This document shows positions 35,437 through 43,169 of a stretch of DNA of 44,729 nt, one piece after another. This DNA comes from Acidobacteriota bacterium (GTDB taxonomy: Bacteria; Acidobacteriota; Terriglobia; Acidiferrales; UBA7541). The translations under genes were made by a program, and so were the position numbers. The DNA is taken from assembly GCA_003224085.1 (NCBI GenBank), contig QHYK01000105.1, positions 1 through 44,729 on the forward strand. Reading direction: 5' to 3'. Position 1 is the stretch's first letter. The number at the start of each line of letters is the position of its first letter. The notes under the pieces were generated by a model, which worked only from the letters and a program-made list of their open reading frames with translations, did no database searches and was not told where the DNA came from.

Positions 35437-35822
35437 CGGGTTCTCCTCTCGTACTCATCCAGAAGGCGACGCAGCTCCTCCAGTTCTTCGTTGGAGGTTG
35501 GCCGACCTTCGAGGGCATGAATCATCAATTGGCTGGCCGAGCCTTCAAACACGCGCTGCAGCACGTCGCCCACAAGCTGGCGTTTGGTTTCCGTGGCGGA
35601 CTGACATGCTTCATAGACGTGCGCGCGCTGGCCTTCGTCTCGGCGCACCGTGCCCTTTGCGGTCATAATCTGAAGGAGTTTCAAGACGGTGGTGTAGCCG
35701 AGCGCCTTCTTCTCGCTCAGCGCATCGTGGACTTCGCGCACCGTCGACGGCCCGCGGGCCCACAGAACACCAAGGATCTCCAGTTCGGAAGCGGTTGGCT
35801 TGGAAGAGGGTTGCTTGACCAT
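35433..35822 (-). CDS. BlaI/MecI-family transcriptional repressor
   Basis: 129 residues with the family winged helix: ASELEILGVLWARGPSTVRE, then LGYTTVLKLLQIMTAKGTVR, then the wing RDEGQRAHVYEA, and a C-terminal dimerisation helix pair (LVGDVLQRVFEGSASQLMIH). It is the repressor partner of the M56 protein, whose ATG overlaps its stop codon. Two palindromes just upstream (35837-35873) are its likely autoregulatory operators. There is no strong Shine-Dalgarno sequence in front of the ATG. Confidence 0.93.
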   Translation of the reverse strand: MVKQPSSKPTASELEILGVLWARGPSTVREVHDALSEKKALGYTTVLKLLQIMTAKGTVRRDEGQRAHVYEACQSATETKRQLVGDVLQRVFEGSASQLMIHALEGRPTSNEELEELRRLLDEYERRTR

Positions 35823-35836
35823 CAGCGGGAGGCTAC

Positions 35837-35873
35837 TACGAAGAGTTTCGTAATGTCAACGAAAATCTTCGTA
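35837..35873. promoter_or_regulatory. Double BlaI-like operator
   Basis: TACGAANNNNTTCGTA (35837-35852) and a second ACGAANNNNTTCGT with flanking A on both sides (35858-35873) are two palindromes whose centres are 21 bases apart, two helical turns. They lie 15-51 bases upstream of the BlaI-like start. A TTGACA on the minus strand (35859-35854) falls between and into them, so a bound repressor would cover the -35 region. The arrangement resembles the paired operators of bla/mec control regions. Confidence 0.8.
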
Positions 35874-35942
35874 GCGTCAAAGTGCGCGGCTACACCGTGT
35901 CTTGTGCACCTGCAAAAGCTTCTAAGTCGCTCCTACCTTTGC

Positions 35943-36797
35943 CTACTTTGGCTCCAAAACCAGCGGCAGCCCGTTTTTCGTATTGCCGACAATCACCACC
36001 TTGGCGTTGGCGCTGGACGCAAACTTCTCCGTGGCCTCGATACCTTTCCACTCTAGCAACTGCGCGCTGATTCCCGTCGCTACGATCTTCTGGAAATCGG
36101 CGATGCCTTGCGCCTCGATGCGCTTCCGCTCGGCTTCCTGTTTTTCTTTCTGCAAAATGAAGCTCATGCGCAAGGCGTCCTGCTCGGCTTGCTGCTTCGC
36201 TTCGATCGAGCTTTTCAGCATGGCTGGCAATTGCACGTCGCGCAGAAGCACGTTTTCGACAATCACTCCGCGGGGAGCGAGCTGTTTGGCCAACTCGTCC
36301 TGAATCTGTTGCTGCACGAGCTCGCGCGCGTTGGTGTAGAGGGCGTTTGCCGTGTGCGCGGAAGTGGATGCGCGGATCGCCGCGCGCAGCGTGGGTTCCA
36401 CAATCTTTTCTCCGTAATTCTCGCCGATACTCTGGTACACCTGCGCGGCCATATTCTTGTCCAAGTGGAAAAGCAGAGAAGTGTCCAGAGCCAAAATCAG
36501 CCCTTCGTTGGAGGGAACATTGGCGCTCTCTTTCACAGCCTGCGTCTGGATGGAGAGTTTTTGCACCGACTTCAAGGGATTGACCAGGTGAATCCCTTCC
36601 GGAAGCGTTTCTCCTGTCACTCTGCCAAACAGCGTTAGCACACCGACGTTCCCGGTTGGAATGGAAGTCGTGCTGGCCATAATGAAAATAAACGCCAGCA
36701 ATACAATCGCAAGTTGCAGGATTCGTTTTCCGAAGCCGCCCAGATTCGGCATGGCCGGCAAACCACTCCCGAGTTCAAATCTTGGTGGATTAGGCAT
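35943..36797 (-). CDS. SPFH/prohibitin-family membrane protein
   Basis: 284 residues with a strong ribosome-binding site (GGAGGAAGAA before ATG). One membrane segment at about 25-45 (ILQLAIVLLAFIFIMASTT) is followed by the SPFH/Band 7 domain: IPTGNVGVLTLFGRVTGETL, then PEGIHLVNPLKSVQKLSIQT, EPTLRAAIRASTSAHTANAL and LAPRGVIVENVLLRDVQLP. A helical stretch follows (KQQAEQDALRMSFILQKEKQ). It resembles prohibitins, which form ring-like membrane scaffolds and modulate FtsH-type proteases. It lies 120 bases upstream of the BlaI-like gene on the same strand, but the double operator between them suggests separate control. Confidence 0.92.
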   Translation of the reverse strand: MPNPPRFELGSGLPAMPNLGGFGKRILQLAIVLLAFIFIMASTTSIPTGNVGVLTLFGRVTGETLPEGIHLVNPLKSVQKLSIQTQAVKESANVPSNEGLILALDTSLLFHLDKNMAAQVYQSIGENYGEKIVEPTLRAAIRASTSAHTANALYTNARELVQQQIQDELAKQLAPRGVIVENVLLRDVQLPAMLKSSIEAKQQAEQDALRMSFILQKEKQEAERKRIEAQGIADFQKIVATGISAQLLEWKGIEATEKFASSANAKVVIVGNTKNGLPLVLEPK

Positions 36798-36984
36798 TTC
36801 TTCCTCCGTCTCCGCAGCTCGCTTCTAGAGCAGCCAAGCCGCGCCATTTCACTCTGTATTACGCAGCGTGGTCCGATTTTCTGACTGCTTCCGCCTCCTG
36901 ACTCTGCACGCACTTGAGGACGCGCGATTCTGGTCCCGCGGCACGCCCGGGGACGCAGACCATGTTTTTCACAGCTGCAACCTT

Positions 36985-37010
36985 ACCACAATTCCTTGTG
37001 GTGTTTTTCT
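36985..37010 (+). terminator. Terminator-like hairpin
   Basis: ACCACAA-TTCC-TTGTGGT is a perfect 7-base stem with a 4-base loop followed by GTTTTTCTC on the plus strand, the layout of a weak intrinsic terminator. No plus-strand gene lies directly upstream, so what it would terminate is unclear. It immediately precedes the promoter at 37012-37040 and may insulate it. Confidence 0.4.
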
Positions 37011-37011
37011 C

Positions 37012-37040
37012 TTGACACCAAAAGTTGGTCAGTGCAGAAT
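37012..37040 (+). promoter_or_regulatory. Sigma70-type promoter
   Basis: A perfect TTGACA (37012-37017), a 17-base spacer and CAGAAT (37035-37040, four of six) predict a start near 37047. The nearest plus-strand gene begins at 37265, leaving about 218 bases of highly structured sequence. Confidence 0.6.
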
Positions 37041-37046
37041 GCCCGC

Positions 37047-37264
37047 CATTGAATGCGCTGTTCCCGCGCGGTTCCTGCCCGTGAGCCTTGGCACGGGAAC
37101 CTCGGGCTAAGCGTTCTCCTTCGGGGGGACTCCTGCGGGCAGCTTGGTCGCATGGGGATCGGCCAGTCCGGCGGTGCGCTGTTTGGTGACAAACGAAGCG
37201 GCTTGAGGCGCTTCGGAAAGGGCGCCGTTGGATTGGTGGAGCGTTGCGGCCTCTGAGGTAAACG
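37047..37264 (+). ncRNA. Candidate structured RNA or structured 5' leader
   Basis: The segment has no convincing reading frame but dense RNA-like hairpins. At 37070-37101, GGTTC/CCGTG pairs with CACGG/GAACC around an 8-base loop. At 37114-37129 a stem is closed by a UUCG tetraloop. At 37181-37194, GTTTG-GTGA-CAAAC carries a GNRA tetraloop. At 37195-37214, GAAGCG pairs with CGCTTC. It starts at a good promoter and ends at a GAGG before the zinc-ribbon ATG. Its size would suit a 6S-like RNA, but I cannot confirm a match to any family; a long leader of the downstream gene is equally possible. Confidence 0.4.
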
Positions 37265-37489
37265 ATGCAATACCTGCCCGGCTTGACTGTGCAATGCATC
37301 AATCCGCAGTGTGAAGCTCGCGGCCACTGGCTGCGCGCGGACGTTACTGGCCCGGTTGCCAAGGAAGGACGCTGTTCTTGCTGCGGCGAGTTTCTGCGCA
37401 ATGTTCCGCCGCCGCTCGGCCCGCGCTTCCGGATGCGGCCGCGGTCGCTCGCCGCACGCCCGCCGCTGCGGCCTCGCCCCCGCCGATAG
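37265..37489 (+). CDS. Small zinc-ribbon protein
   Basis: 74 residues with GAGG 6 bases before ATG. Cys11-x4-Cys16 (CINPQC) and Cys37/Cys40 (CSCC) form a plausible zinc ribbon, followed by a Pro/Arg-rich tail (NVPPPLGPRFRMRPR). The composition is protein-like in this frame only, and ARGHWLRADV looks conserved-type sequence. A role in nucleic-acid binding is a guess from the basic tail. It follows the candidate structured RNA and may be regulated by it. Confidence 0.6.
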   Translation: MQYLPGLTVQCINPQCEARGHWLRADVTGPVAKEGRCSCCGEFLRNVPPPLGPRFRMRPRSLAARPPLRPRPRR

Positions 37490-37669
37490 GCTGCAAGCAG
37501 TTCAGGCTATCCGCAGAGGCCTGCCATACCGCTAGGACCTCATCAGCGACCGACAATGCGCTATGCCGCACTCACCGTTCCTCGTCCGTGAGGTCGTCAC
37601 CTTCCTCGTCCGCGACAACGGCAACGACGGTTCCGGGCTTCCGCAGCGCCCTTCAACCGGTCAAGGATG

Positions 37670-38005
37670 TTACGGTTCGACGAGGCCTTTTTCGAGGATT
37701 TCTTCGTCGGTGAGCCACAGATCGGGAATATTGGCGGAGCCGAGGCGGAGGATATCTTCCAGGGCGCCACGCACTTCGCGGAGGTGGAAATCAACGCCGA
37801 TGCGCTCGAGCAACTCGATGAGGGCCTGCGCGCCCACGGCCTCGACGGGCTTCGGGCGGCTCCCGTTATGGTTGAGCTTATGGTAGGTCACCACGTAAAT
37901 GGCTTGGGGACCGGGGCCATGCCGGTTAATATGAAGGAAGCCCCGGGTTTTGGGCTGGGCCGGGGCGAGCCGCGCTGCTCCTGAAGCGGAGAGGTGTGCG
38001 CTCAT
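37670..38005 (-). CDS. Small protein of unknown function
   Basis: 111 residues. The second half is strongly protein-like: IYVVTYHKLNHNGSRPKPVE, then AQALIELLERIGVDFHLREV, RGALEDILRLGSANIPDLWL and TDEEILEKGLVEP, with an amphipathic helix and acidic end. The first about 30 residues are less certain, so the start could be downstream. It is the next gene after nrdJ on the same strand (81-base gap). No domain is recognised. The opposite-strand frames over it have poor composition. Confidence 0.6.
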   Translation of the reverse strand: MSAHLSASGAARLAPAQPKTRGFLHINRHGPGPQAIYVVTYHKLNHNGSRPKPVEAVGAQALIELLERIGVDFHLREVRGALEDILRLGSANIPDLWLTDEEILEKGLVEP

Positions 38006-38086
38006 CGAGTTGGGGTTCCCACCTTGCTTGACTGAGATTTCCCTTTCGTTCGATTCTCACTAAACCTTCAGGGCTGACGGCCTGCG

Positions 38087-40885
38087 CTAGCTGCAGCCGC
38101 TGGTGCTGCCGCAGTTCTCGCATTTGTAGCATGCCCCGTTGGGCACCATGAGCATGCCGCACTCGCTGCAAGTCGGCGCACCTTCGTGCGCATGGGTCGG
38201 CTTGGTGGTAGCCGATGGCGTGGGAAGGGAAGCCAGCGCCGAGAGAATCGCCGGAGCGGGGACGGCGCTTTCCGCGGGAGCCGCGCCGCCATTCAGCTTA
38301 AGGTAGTCCGAAGAAATAAAGCGTCCACCAAGCCACCGCGCGATGTAATCCAGCACGGAGGAAACGAAGCGAATGTTCGGATTTGCCGTGATGCCGGAAG
38401 GTTCGAAGCGTGTGTTCAGCAGCTTGTCGACAAACACCTTCAGCGGCACGCCGTATTGCAGGCCGAGCGAAATGGTGAGCGCCAAACCATCCATGATGCC
38501 GGAGAGCGTGGAGCCTTCCTTGGCCATCTTGATGAACACTTCGCCGGGGCGTCCATCACCGTACATTCCCACGGTGATGTAGCCTTCATGGCCGCTCACG
38601 CTGAATTTGTGAGTCACCGAAGCGCGCTCGTAGGGCATTTTTTCGCGCTGGGCGCGCGCAAAGAGTTCGCGCTGCATCGGCTCCGCCGCCCCAGATGAGG
38701 GCGCGGCTTCGGCCTTCTTGTCTTCCTTCTTCGCGTCCTTGGCTGCGCTGAGGGGCTGCGAACGTTTCGAATTGTCGCGGTAGATGGCCACAGCCTTCAG
38801 CCCGAGCCGCCATGATTCGATATAGGCCTTCATGATGTCTTCGGCCGTGGATTCCTCCGGCATGTTGATGGTCTTGGAGATCGCGCCGGACAGGAACGGC
38901 TGCGCCGCGGCCATCATCTTCACGTGGCCGGTCCAGCTGATAGAGCGTCCGCCGCCCGGCGGCGCGAGTGAGCAATCGAACACCGGCAGATGCTCTTCCT
39001 TCAGGTACGGCGCGCCCTCGATTTTTCCGTTCTTATCAATGTAGGAAACGATTTCGCTGCACTGTTCCGGCGTGTAGCCGAGCTTCATCAATGCTTGCGG
39101 CACAGTGTTGTTGACAATCTTGATGAGCCCGCCGCCAACGAGCTTCTTGTATTTCACCAGTGCGAGGTCCGGCTCGATGCCCGTGGTGTCGCAATCCATC
39201 ATGAAGCCGATGGTGCCCGTGGGAGCGAGCACGGTTACCTGCGAATTCTTGAAACCGAATTTTTCACCGTGATGCAGCGCGGTGTCCCAGGATTCCTGGG
39301 CCGCCAGGAACAATTCCGGCTGCACATGTTCGGGCTGGATGCCGCGCATGGCTTCGCGATGCATGCGAATCACGTCGACCATCGGTTCGCGATTGACTTC
39401 ATAGCCGGGGAATGGTCCCATGCGCTCGGCGATGCGCGCCGATTGTGCATAAGCTTCGCCGCACATCAGCGCGGTGACGGCGCCCGCCATGTCGCGCCCT
39501 TCCGCGGAGTCGTAGGGCAGCGCCATAAACATGAGCAGCGCACCAAGGTTGGCATAACCGAGCCCCAGCGGGCGGAAACTGTGAGAATTCCCGGCGATCT
39601 TCGGCGTCGGATAGCTCGCGTTGTCCACCAGAATTTCCTGCGCGGTGATGGTCACTTCAACGGCGTGTTGGAACGCCGGCACATCGAACTGGCCGCTGGT
39701 GGTGACGAACTTCATGAGATTCAGGGAAGCCAGGTTGCAGGCCGTGTCGTCCAGGAACATGTATTCGGAGCACGGATTGCTGGCGTTGATGCGCGCCGTG
39801 TTCCTGCAGGTGTGCCAGCGGTTCACGGTGGTGTCGTACTGCATGCCCGGATCGCCGCAGTGCCACGTGGAAGCGGCAATCTTCATCATCAGGTCGCGCG
39901 CGCGCAGCTTTTCCACTGGCTGGCCATCGTGGACGTTCTTCGTCCACCAATCCTTGTCTTCGATCACGGCGCGCATAAAGTCGTCGGTGACGCGCACGGA
40001 ATGGTTGGCGTTCTGGAAGAAGATGGAGCTGTAAGCGTCGCCGTCAATCGAGCTGTCGTAGCCCTGCTCAATCAGCACGTGGGCCTTGCGTTCTTCCTTC
40101 CTCTTGCATTCGATGAACTCGACGATGTCCGGGTGGTCGATGTTGAGGATGACCATCTTGGCGGCGCGCCGCGTTTTGCCGCCGCTCTTGATGACGCCGG
40201 CAAAAGCATCAAAGCCCTTCATGAAGCTGACCGGACCGGAGGCGATGCCGCCGCCGCTGAGAGTTTCCTTACTTCCACGCAGAGTGGAGAAATTCGTTCC
40301 CGTGCCGGAGCCCCACTTGAATAACATGCCCTCCGTCTTTGCCAAATCCATGATGGAGCCCATGTCGTCCTTCACGGAGTTGATAAAGCAGGCGGAGCAT
40401 TGCGGCTTAGGCTGCACGCCAACGTTGAACCAGACCGGCGAATTGAAAGCCATCTTCTGCTCGACCAGCAGGTGGGTCAGCTCGTCGCGGAAGGCGTCGC
40501 GCGAGGCGGCATCGGCAAAGTACCCCCCCTGCTCGCCCCAGCGAACAATGGTATTGGCCACGCGGCCGATGAGTTGGCGCACCGAAGATTCGCGCTCAGG
40601 CGTGCCCATCTTGCCGTGGAAGTACTTGCTGGCGACGATGTTGACGGCGGTTTGCGACCAGGTCTTGGGCACTTCGACGTCTTCCTGGCGGAAGATGGTC
40701 GCGCCTTTTTCGTTGCCAATCAGGGCAACGCGCTTTTCCCATTCGACGGCGTCGAAAGGCGATTTCTTGCCGTCGGTAAAGTGCCGAGAAAAGACCAGAC
40801 CTTTGCCCGTGCGCGCCGGAGTTTTCTGCTCGGCCATATCCGCCGCCGGGGAATTTGAGTTCAGTGCGTGCTTCAAGGTAGCCAT
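38087..40885 (-). CDS. nrdJ: Adenosylcobalamin-dependent ribonucleotide reductase (class II)
   Basis: Reduces ribonucleotides to deoxyribonucleotides using B12. 932 residues with a GGAGGG ribosome-binding site. It has PVWFNVGVQPKPQCSACFIN with the first redox Cys, the NPCSEYMFLDDTACNLASLN catalytic segment, and VTVLAPTGTIGFMMDCDTTG. After a long linker there is a C-terminal TSCPD-like region (VTHKFSVSGHEGYITVGM) and a zinc-ribbon tail (CSECGMLMVPNGACYKCENC), ending GSTSGCS. This is the bacterial class II form. No other RNR gene is in the window. A long leader with a terminator lies upstream. Confidence 0.96.
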   Translation of the reverse strand: MATLKHALNSNSPAADMAEQKTPARTGKGLVFSRHFTDGKKSPFDAVEWEKRVALIGNEKGATIFRQEDVEVPKTWSQTAVNIVASKYFHGKMGTPERESSVRQLIGRVANTIVRWGEQGGYFADAASRDAFRDELTHLLVEQKMAFNSPVWFNVGVQPKPQCSACFINSVKDDMGSIMDLAKTEGMLFKWGSGTGTNFSTLRGSKETLSGGGIASGPVSFMKGFDAFAGVIKSGGKTRRAAKMVILNIDHPDIVEFIECKRKEERKAHVLIEQGYDSSIDGDAYSSIFFQNANHSVRVTDDFMRAVIEDKDWWTKNVHDGQPVEKLRARDLMMKIAASTWHCGDPGMQYDTTVNRWHTCRNTARINASNPCSEYMFLDDTACNLASLNLMKFVTTSGQFDVPAFQHAVEVTITAQEILVDNASYPTPKIAGNSHSFRPLGLGYANLGALLMFMALPYDSAEGRDMAGAVTALMCGEAYAQSARIAERMGPFPGYEVNREPMVDVIRMHREAMRGIQPEHVQPELFLAAQESWDTALHHGEKFGFKNSQVTVLAPTGTIGFMMDCDTTGIEPDLALVKYKKLVGGGLIKIVNNTVPQALMKLGYTPEQCSEIVSYIDKNGKIEGAPYLKEEHLPVFDCSLAPPGGGRSISWTGHVKMMAAAQPFLSGAISKTINMPEESTAEDIMKAYIESWRLGLKAVAIYRDNSKRSQPLSAAKDAKKEDKKAEAAPSSGAAEPMQRELFARAQREKMPYERASVTHKFSVSGHEGYITVGMYGDGRPGEVFIKMAKEGSTLSGIMDGLALTISLGLQYGVPLKVFVDKLLNTRFEPSGITANPNIRFVSSVLDYIARWLGGRFISSDYLKLNGGAAPAESAVPAPAILSALASLPTPSATTKPTHAHEGAPTCSECGMLMVPNGACYKCENCGSTSGCS

Positions 40886-41260
40886 TTGTCCCTCCGCGCC
40901 TCGGATCCCGCCGACGTGCGGGAAGACCCTATTATTTTACTCCCCTGCCGGGGACCGCGCCCGGCTTCAGGGCTGGGCGGAAGCTGGCGCAACTTGATTC
41001 CAAGGTTCATAAAGCCGCCGAAAAAAAGACGACTGCCGGGCAGTCGCAGGTAAATTCGCGCGAAGTGCCAATGCCCTGCCGACGGCCGCTCATTCGCACT
41101 CAGCCTCACAGCAGGTGCTCCGCTGACATCCGGGCGCGGAGCAGGTACCTCGCGCTCGCTTTTTCGCTTGAAACCGGGCAGCCTCTCGTGTGCGCCCGGA
41201 CCTTCGCTCGGTCTCGACGCGGTCCGCGTGGTGCCTCACGTCCCCCGAATCTGGAGTTGC
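40886..41260 (-). promoter_or_regulatory. Long nrdJ leader, candidate attenuator or riboswitch
   Basis: From the promoter at 41261-41289 the transcript would run about 370 bases before nrdJ. It contains a strong hairpin (GCTCCGC/GCGGAGC, 41117-41142, extended by AGGT/ACCT to 41113-41150) and then an intrinsic terminator (41021-41046), which would stop transcription unless prevented. A B12 riboswitch would make biological sense here, but I could not find its conserved B12-box sequence. A second AT-rich patch (TAAAATAAT, near 40930) could be a promoter downstream of the terminator. Confidence 0.4.
41021..41046 (-). terminator. Intrinsic terminator upstream of nrdJ
   Basis: On the minus strand CGACTGCC-C-GGCAGTCG is a perfect 8-base stem with a minimal loop (pairing would open to a 3-base loop or more), followed by TC and seven Ts. 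It points towards nrdJ, about 136 bases before its ATG, and therefore either ends an upstream transcript or attenuates nrdJ. Confidence 0.75.
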
Positions 41261-41289
41261 AGTATCAACGGATGCGAAAACCCTGTCAA
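41261..41289 (-). promoter_or_regulatory. Sigma70-type promoter upstream of the nrdJ leader
   Basis: On the minus strand a perfect TTGACA (41289-41284), a 17-base spacer and GATACT (41266-41261, four of six). Predicted start near 41254, reading through the hairpin region and terminator into nrdJ. No minus-strand gene lies between it and nrdJ. Confidence 0.6.
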
Positions 41290-41425
41290 GAGAAAAACGC
41301 AAAGTATGGTTAATATTTCGTACCATCGTCTATTTGTAGTGGTCCCTTTCCCACGGCATCACACGGGCTTCAACACTTTTTGCACAGCCTCTCCTCGCGC
41401 TAAACTGCATCCGTTGAATTCAACA

Positions 41426-42142
41426 ATGAAGCGAACTCTTATCCTTCTGCTTTTCCTCGGACTTCTTTCTTCGCAGCTACTTGCGCAAGAAAAGGCTTCG
41501 GCGCAACCGGCCGGCTCCACCGCGATGCAGCCGGCTTTGGGAAAGAAGCTCCACATCCGGGGAATTCACAACGCGGGAAAAATCAACGACTCGCTTTATA
41601 GAGGGGCGCAGCCAGAACAAACCGGACTCGGCGAGCTGAAAAAACTAGGAGTAACGACGATCGTAGATCTTAGGAGAGAAGACCGCGAAAAACTCGATTG
41701 GGAACGCGGCGCCGCGGCTGCTCTGGGCATGCGGTTTGTGCATATTCTAGTGAGCGGGTGGGCACCTCCGAGTGACCAGCAGGTGGCGCAATTCCTGGAA
41801 TTGTTTCGCGATGATCCGCACGGAAAGGTTTTCCTGCATTGCCGATTCGGAGACGACCGCACTGGCGTGTTTGTAGCCGCTTACCGCATCGCGGTAGACA
41901 AATGGCCGCCGGAGCAAGCTATAAGAGAAATGTACTTTTTTGGCTTTAATGGCTTCTGGCATCCCTCGATGAAGAAGTTCATCCGCGAATTTCCTGACCA
42001 TCTCCGCTCTGAGCCAGCCCTTGCGCCATGGGCCCAAACATCCTTGCATGGAACGAGATGCAGTTGGGTTCAGAAGGGGAAAAGCACCTGCACCTCTTAT
42101 CCCCGCTCCAATAACCTCCATATTATGAATACGTTATCATAG
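41426..42142 (+). CDS. Exported dual-specificity/tyrosine phosphatase-like protein
   Basis: 238 residues from ATG 41426. A signal peptide (TLILLLFLGLLSSQLLA-QE) is followed by SLYRGAQPEQTGLGELKKLG and TTIVDLRREDREK, the start of the DSP/PTP-like fold. The phosphate loop HCRFGDDRTG has nucleophile Cys139 and Arg145 (C-x5-R). A general-acid Asp is not obvious. The last about 40 residues are low-complexity. It would act in the periplasm, so it is unlikely to reverse the cytoplasmic kinases directly even though their genes follow on the same strand. A possible promoter is TTTGCA with TAAACT near 41400. Confidence 0.85.
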   Translation: MKRTLILLLFLGLLSSQLLAQEKASAQPAGSTAMQPALGKKLHIRGIHNAGKINDSLYRGAQPEQTGLGELKKLGVTTIVDLRREDREKLDWERGAAAALGMRFVHILVSGWAPPSDQQVAQFLELFRDDPHGKVFLHCRFGDDRTGVFVAAYRIAVDKWPPEQAIREMYFFGFNGFWHPSMKKFIREFPDHLRSEPALAPWAQTSLHGTRCSWVQKGKSTCTSYPRSNNLHIMNTLS

Positions 42143-42278
42143 GACCTGTACTTTCGCTCCTTTCCTAGTACCGGCGTACCCCGCCAAAACGTTACCCTCG
42201 CTTCATTCCAAGCTCCGCCCCCTCTTCTTACCCTGGAACCCTGGATTGCAAGCCAGCTTTCACCAGGGAGAGACGGCG

Positions 42279-43169
42279 ATGCAGGTTGGAAGATACGAAA
42301 TCCTAGAGATCATCGGCTCTGGTGCTCACGGCCGAGTAGCGCGAGCCCACGATCCTCTCATCAGCCGGCTTGTGGCTATCAAGCTTTTCCCCAAGGAACT
42401 GGCCCATGGAGAAGCCCGGCAGCGCTTCATTCAGGAAGCGCGCGTGGTGGGGCAGCTTTCTCACCCGGCCATTATCACACTGCACGACATGGGCATCGAC
42501 GAAGCCAGCCATACGCCTTACCTGGTGATGGAGTACCTCGAGGGCCAGCCGCTGGATCGCATTCTGGACAAGAACAGCGTTCCTTTTCAGAAAGCCTGCG
42601 CTTGGGCCGGGCAAGTGGCCAGCGCGTTAGGCGTGGCGCACCGCAAGGGCGTCATTCACGGCGACGTCAAGCCGGCAAATATGCTTATCACCGAAGACGG
42701 CCGAGTGAAGCTGATGGACTTTGGCATGGCGCGGCTTGCCAGTCACGATACAAAAACCACGGCCCTTGCGGGAACACCGGCATACTGGTGCCCGGAGCAG
42801 ATTCTGGGCAAGGCCCAGGATGCACGTTCGGACCTATTCTCCTTGGGCATCGTTTTGTATGAAATGGTAACCGGGCAGCGTCCCTTTGACGCGGACTCGC
42901 TGCAGGGCATCTGCTCGCGCGTTCTTTCTTCGACGCCGCTTCCGCCGTCCCACGCGAATCGTTCGCTGCCAGCCGCGTTTGATGACATTGTGGCGCGCTG
43001 TCTGGCGAAGGATCCCGCTGCACGCTATTCCCAAGCGGAGGCTCTCGCGCAGGAACTTTTCCCTCTGGCGCGGCACACCCCGCTTCCGGGCCCCGCGGCG
43101 CAGGCGAGCGGCAACGGGCATGGGAACGGGTTGCGCGACCGCGCGGGGCGGCTCCTGCGCTCAGCCTAA
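42279..43169 (+). CDS. Ser/Thr protein kinase (Hanks type), soluble
   Basis: 296 residues from ATG 42279 with AGGGAGAG upstream. A single kinase domain: Gly-rich loop IGSGAHGRV, Lys35, catalytic HGDVKPAN (128-135) and DFG at 148-150, then GTPAYWCPEQ. The usual HRD is HGD, so it is a non-RD kinase that may not need activation-loop phosphorylation. There is no membrane segment or PASTA/TPR sensor; the C-terminus is a short Gly/Arg-rich tail. Its stop codon directly abuts the next kinase gene. Confidence 0.93.
   Translation: MQVGRYEILEIIGSGAHGRVARAHDPLISRLVAIKLFPKELAHGEARQRFIQEARVVGQLSHPAIITLHDMGIDEASHTPYLVMEYLEGQPLDRILDKNSVPFQKACAWAGQVASALGVAHRKGVIHGDVKPANMLITEDGRVKLMDFGMARLASHDTKTTALAGTPAYWCPEQILGKAQDARSDLFSLGIVLYEMVTGQRPFDADSLQGICSRVLSSTPLPPSHANRSLPAAFDDIVARCLAKDPAARYSQAEALAQELFPLARHTPLPGPAAQASGNGHGNGLRDRAGRLLRSA

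Noticed and set aside
37053-37256. 67-residue plus-strand open frame before the zinc-ribbon gene
   Set aside because: It covers the hairpin-rich segment and reads as Gly/Arg/Cys-rich noise. The RNA-structure reading is better supported.
38990-40324. 444-residue plus-strand open frame
   Set aside because: Antisense to nrdJ. It has no ribosome-binding site and an atypical composition (Val/His/Arg-rich), while nrdJ is unmistakable.
40886-41260. Classical cobalamin riboswitch upstream of nrdJ
   Set aside because: I looked for the conserved B12 box and upstream GC-rich conserved elements on the minus strand and did not find them. Only a general leader with a terminator is supported.
41090-41326. 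78-residue minus-strand open frame upstream of nrdJ
   Set aside because: Composition rich in Arg, Cys and Thr with no motif; it overlaps the promoter and leader hairpins.
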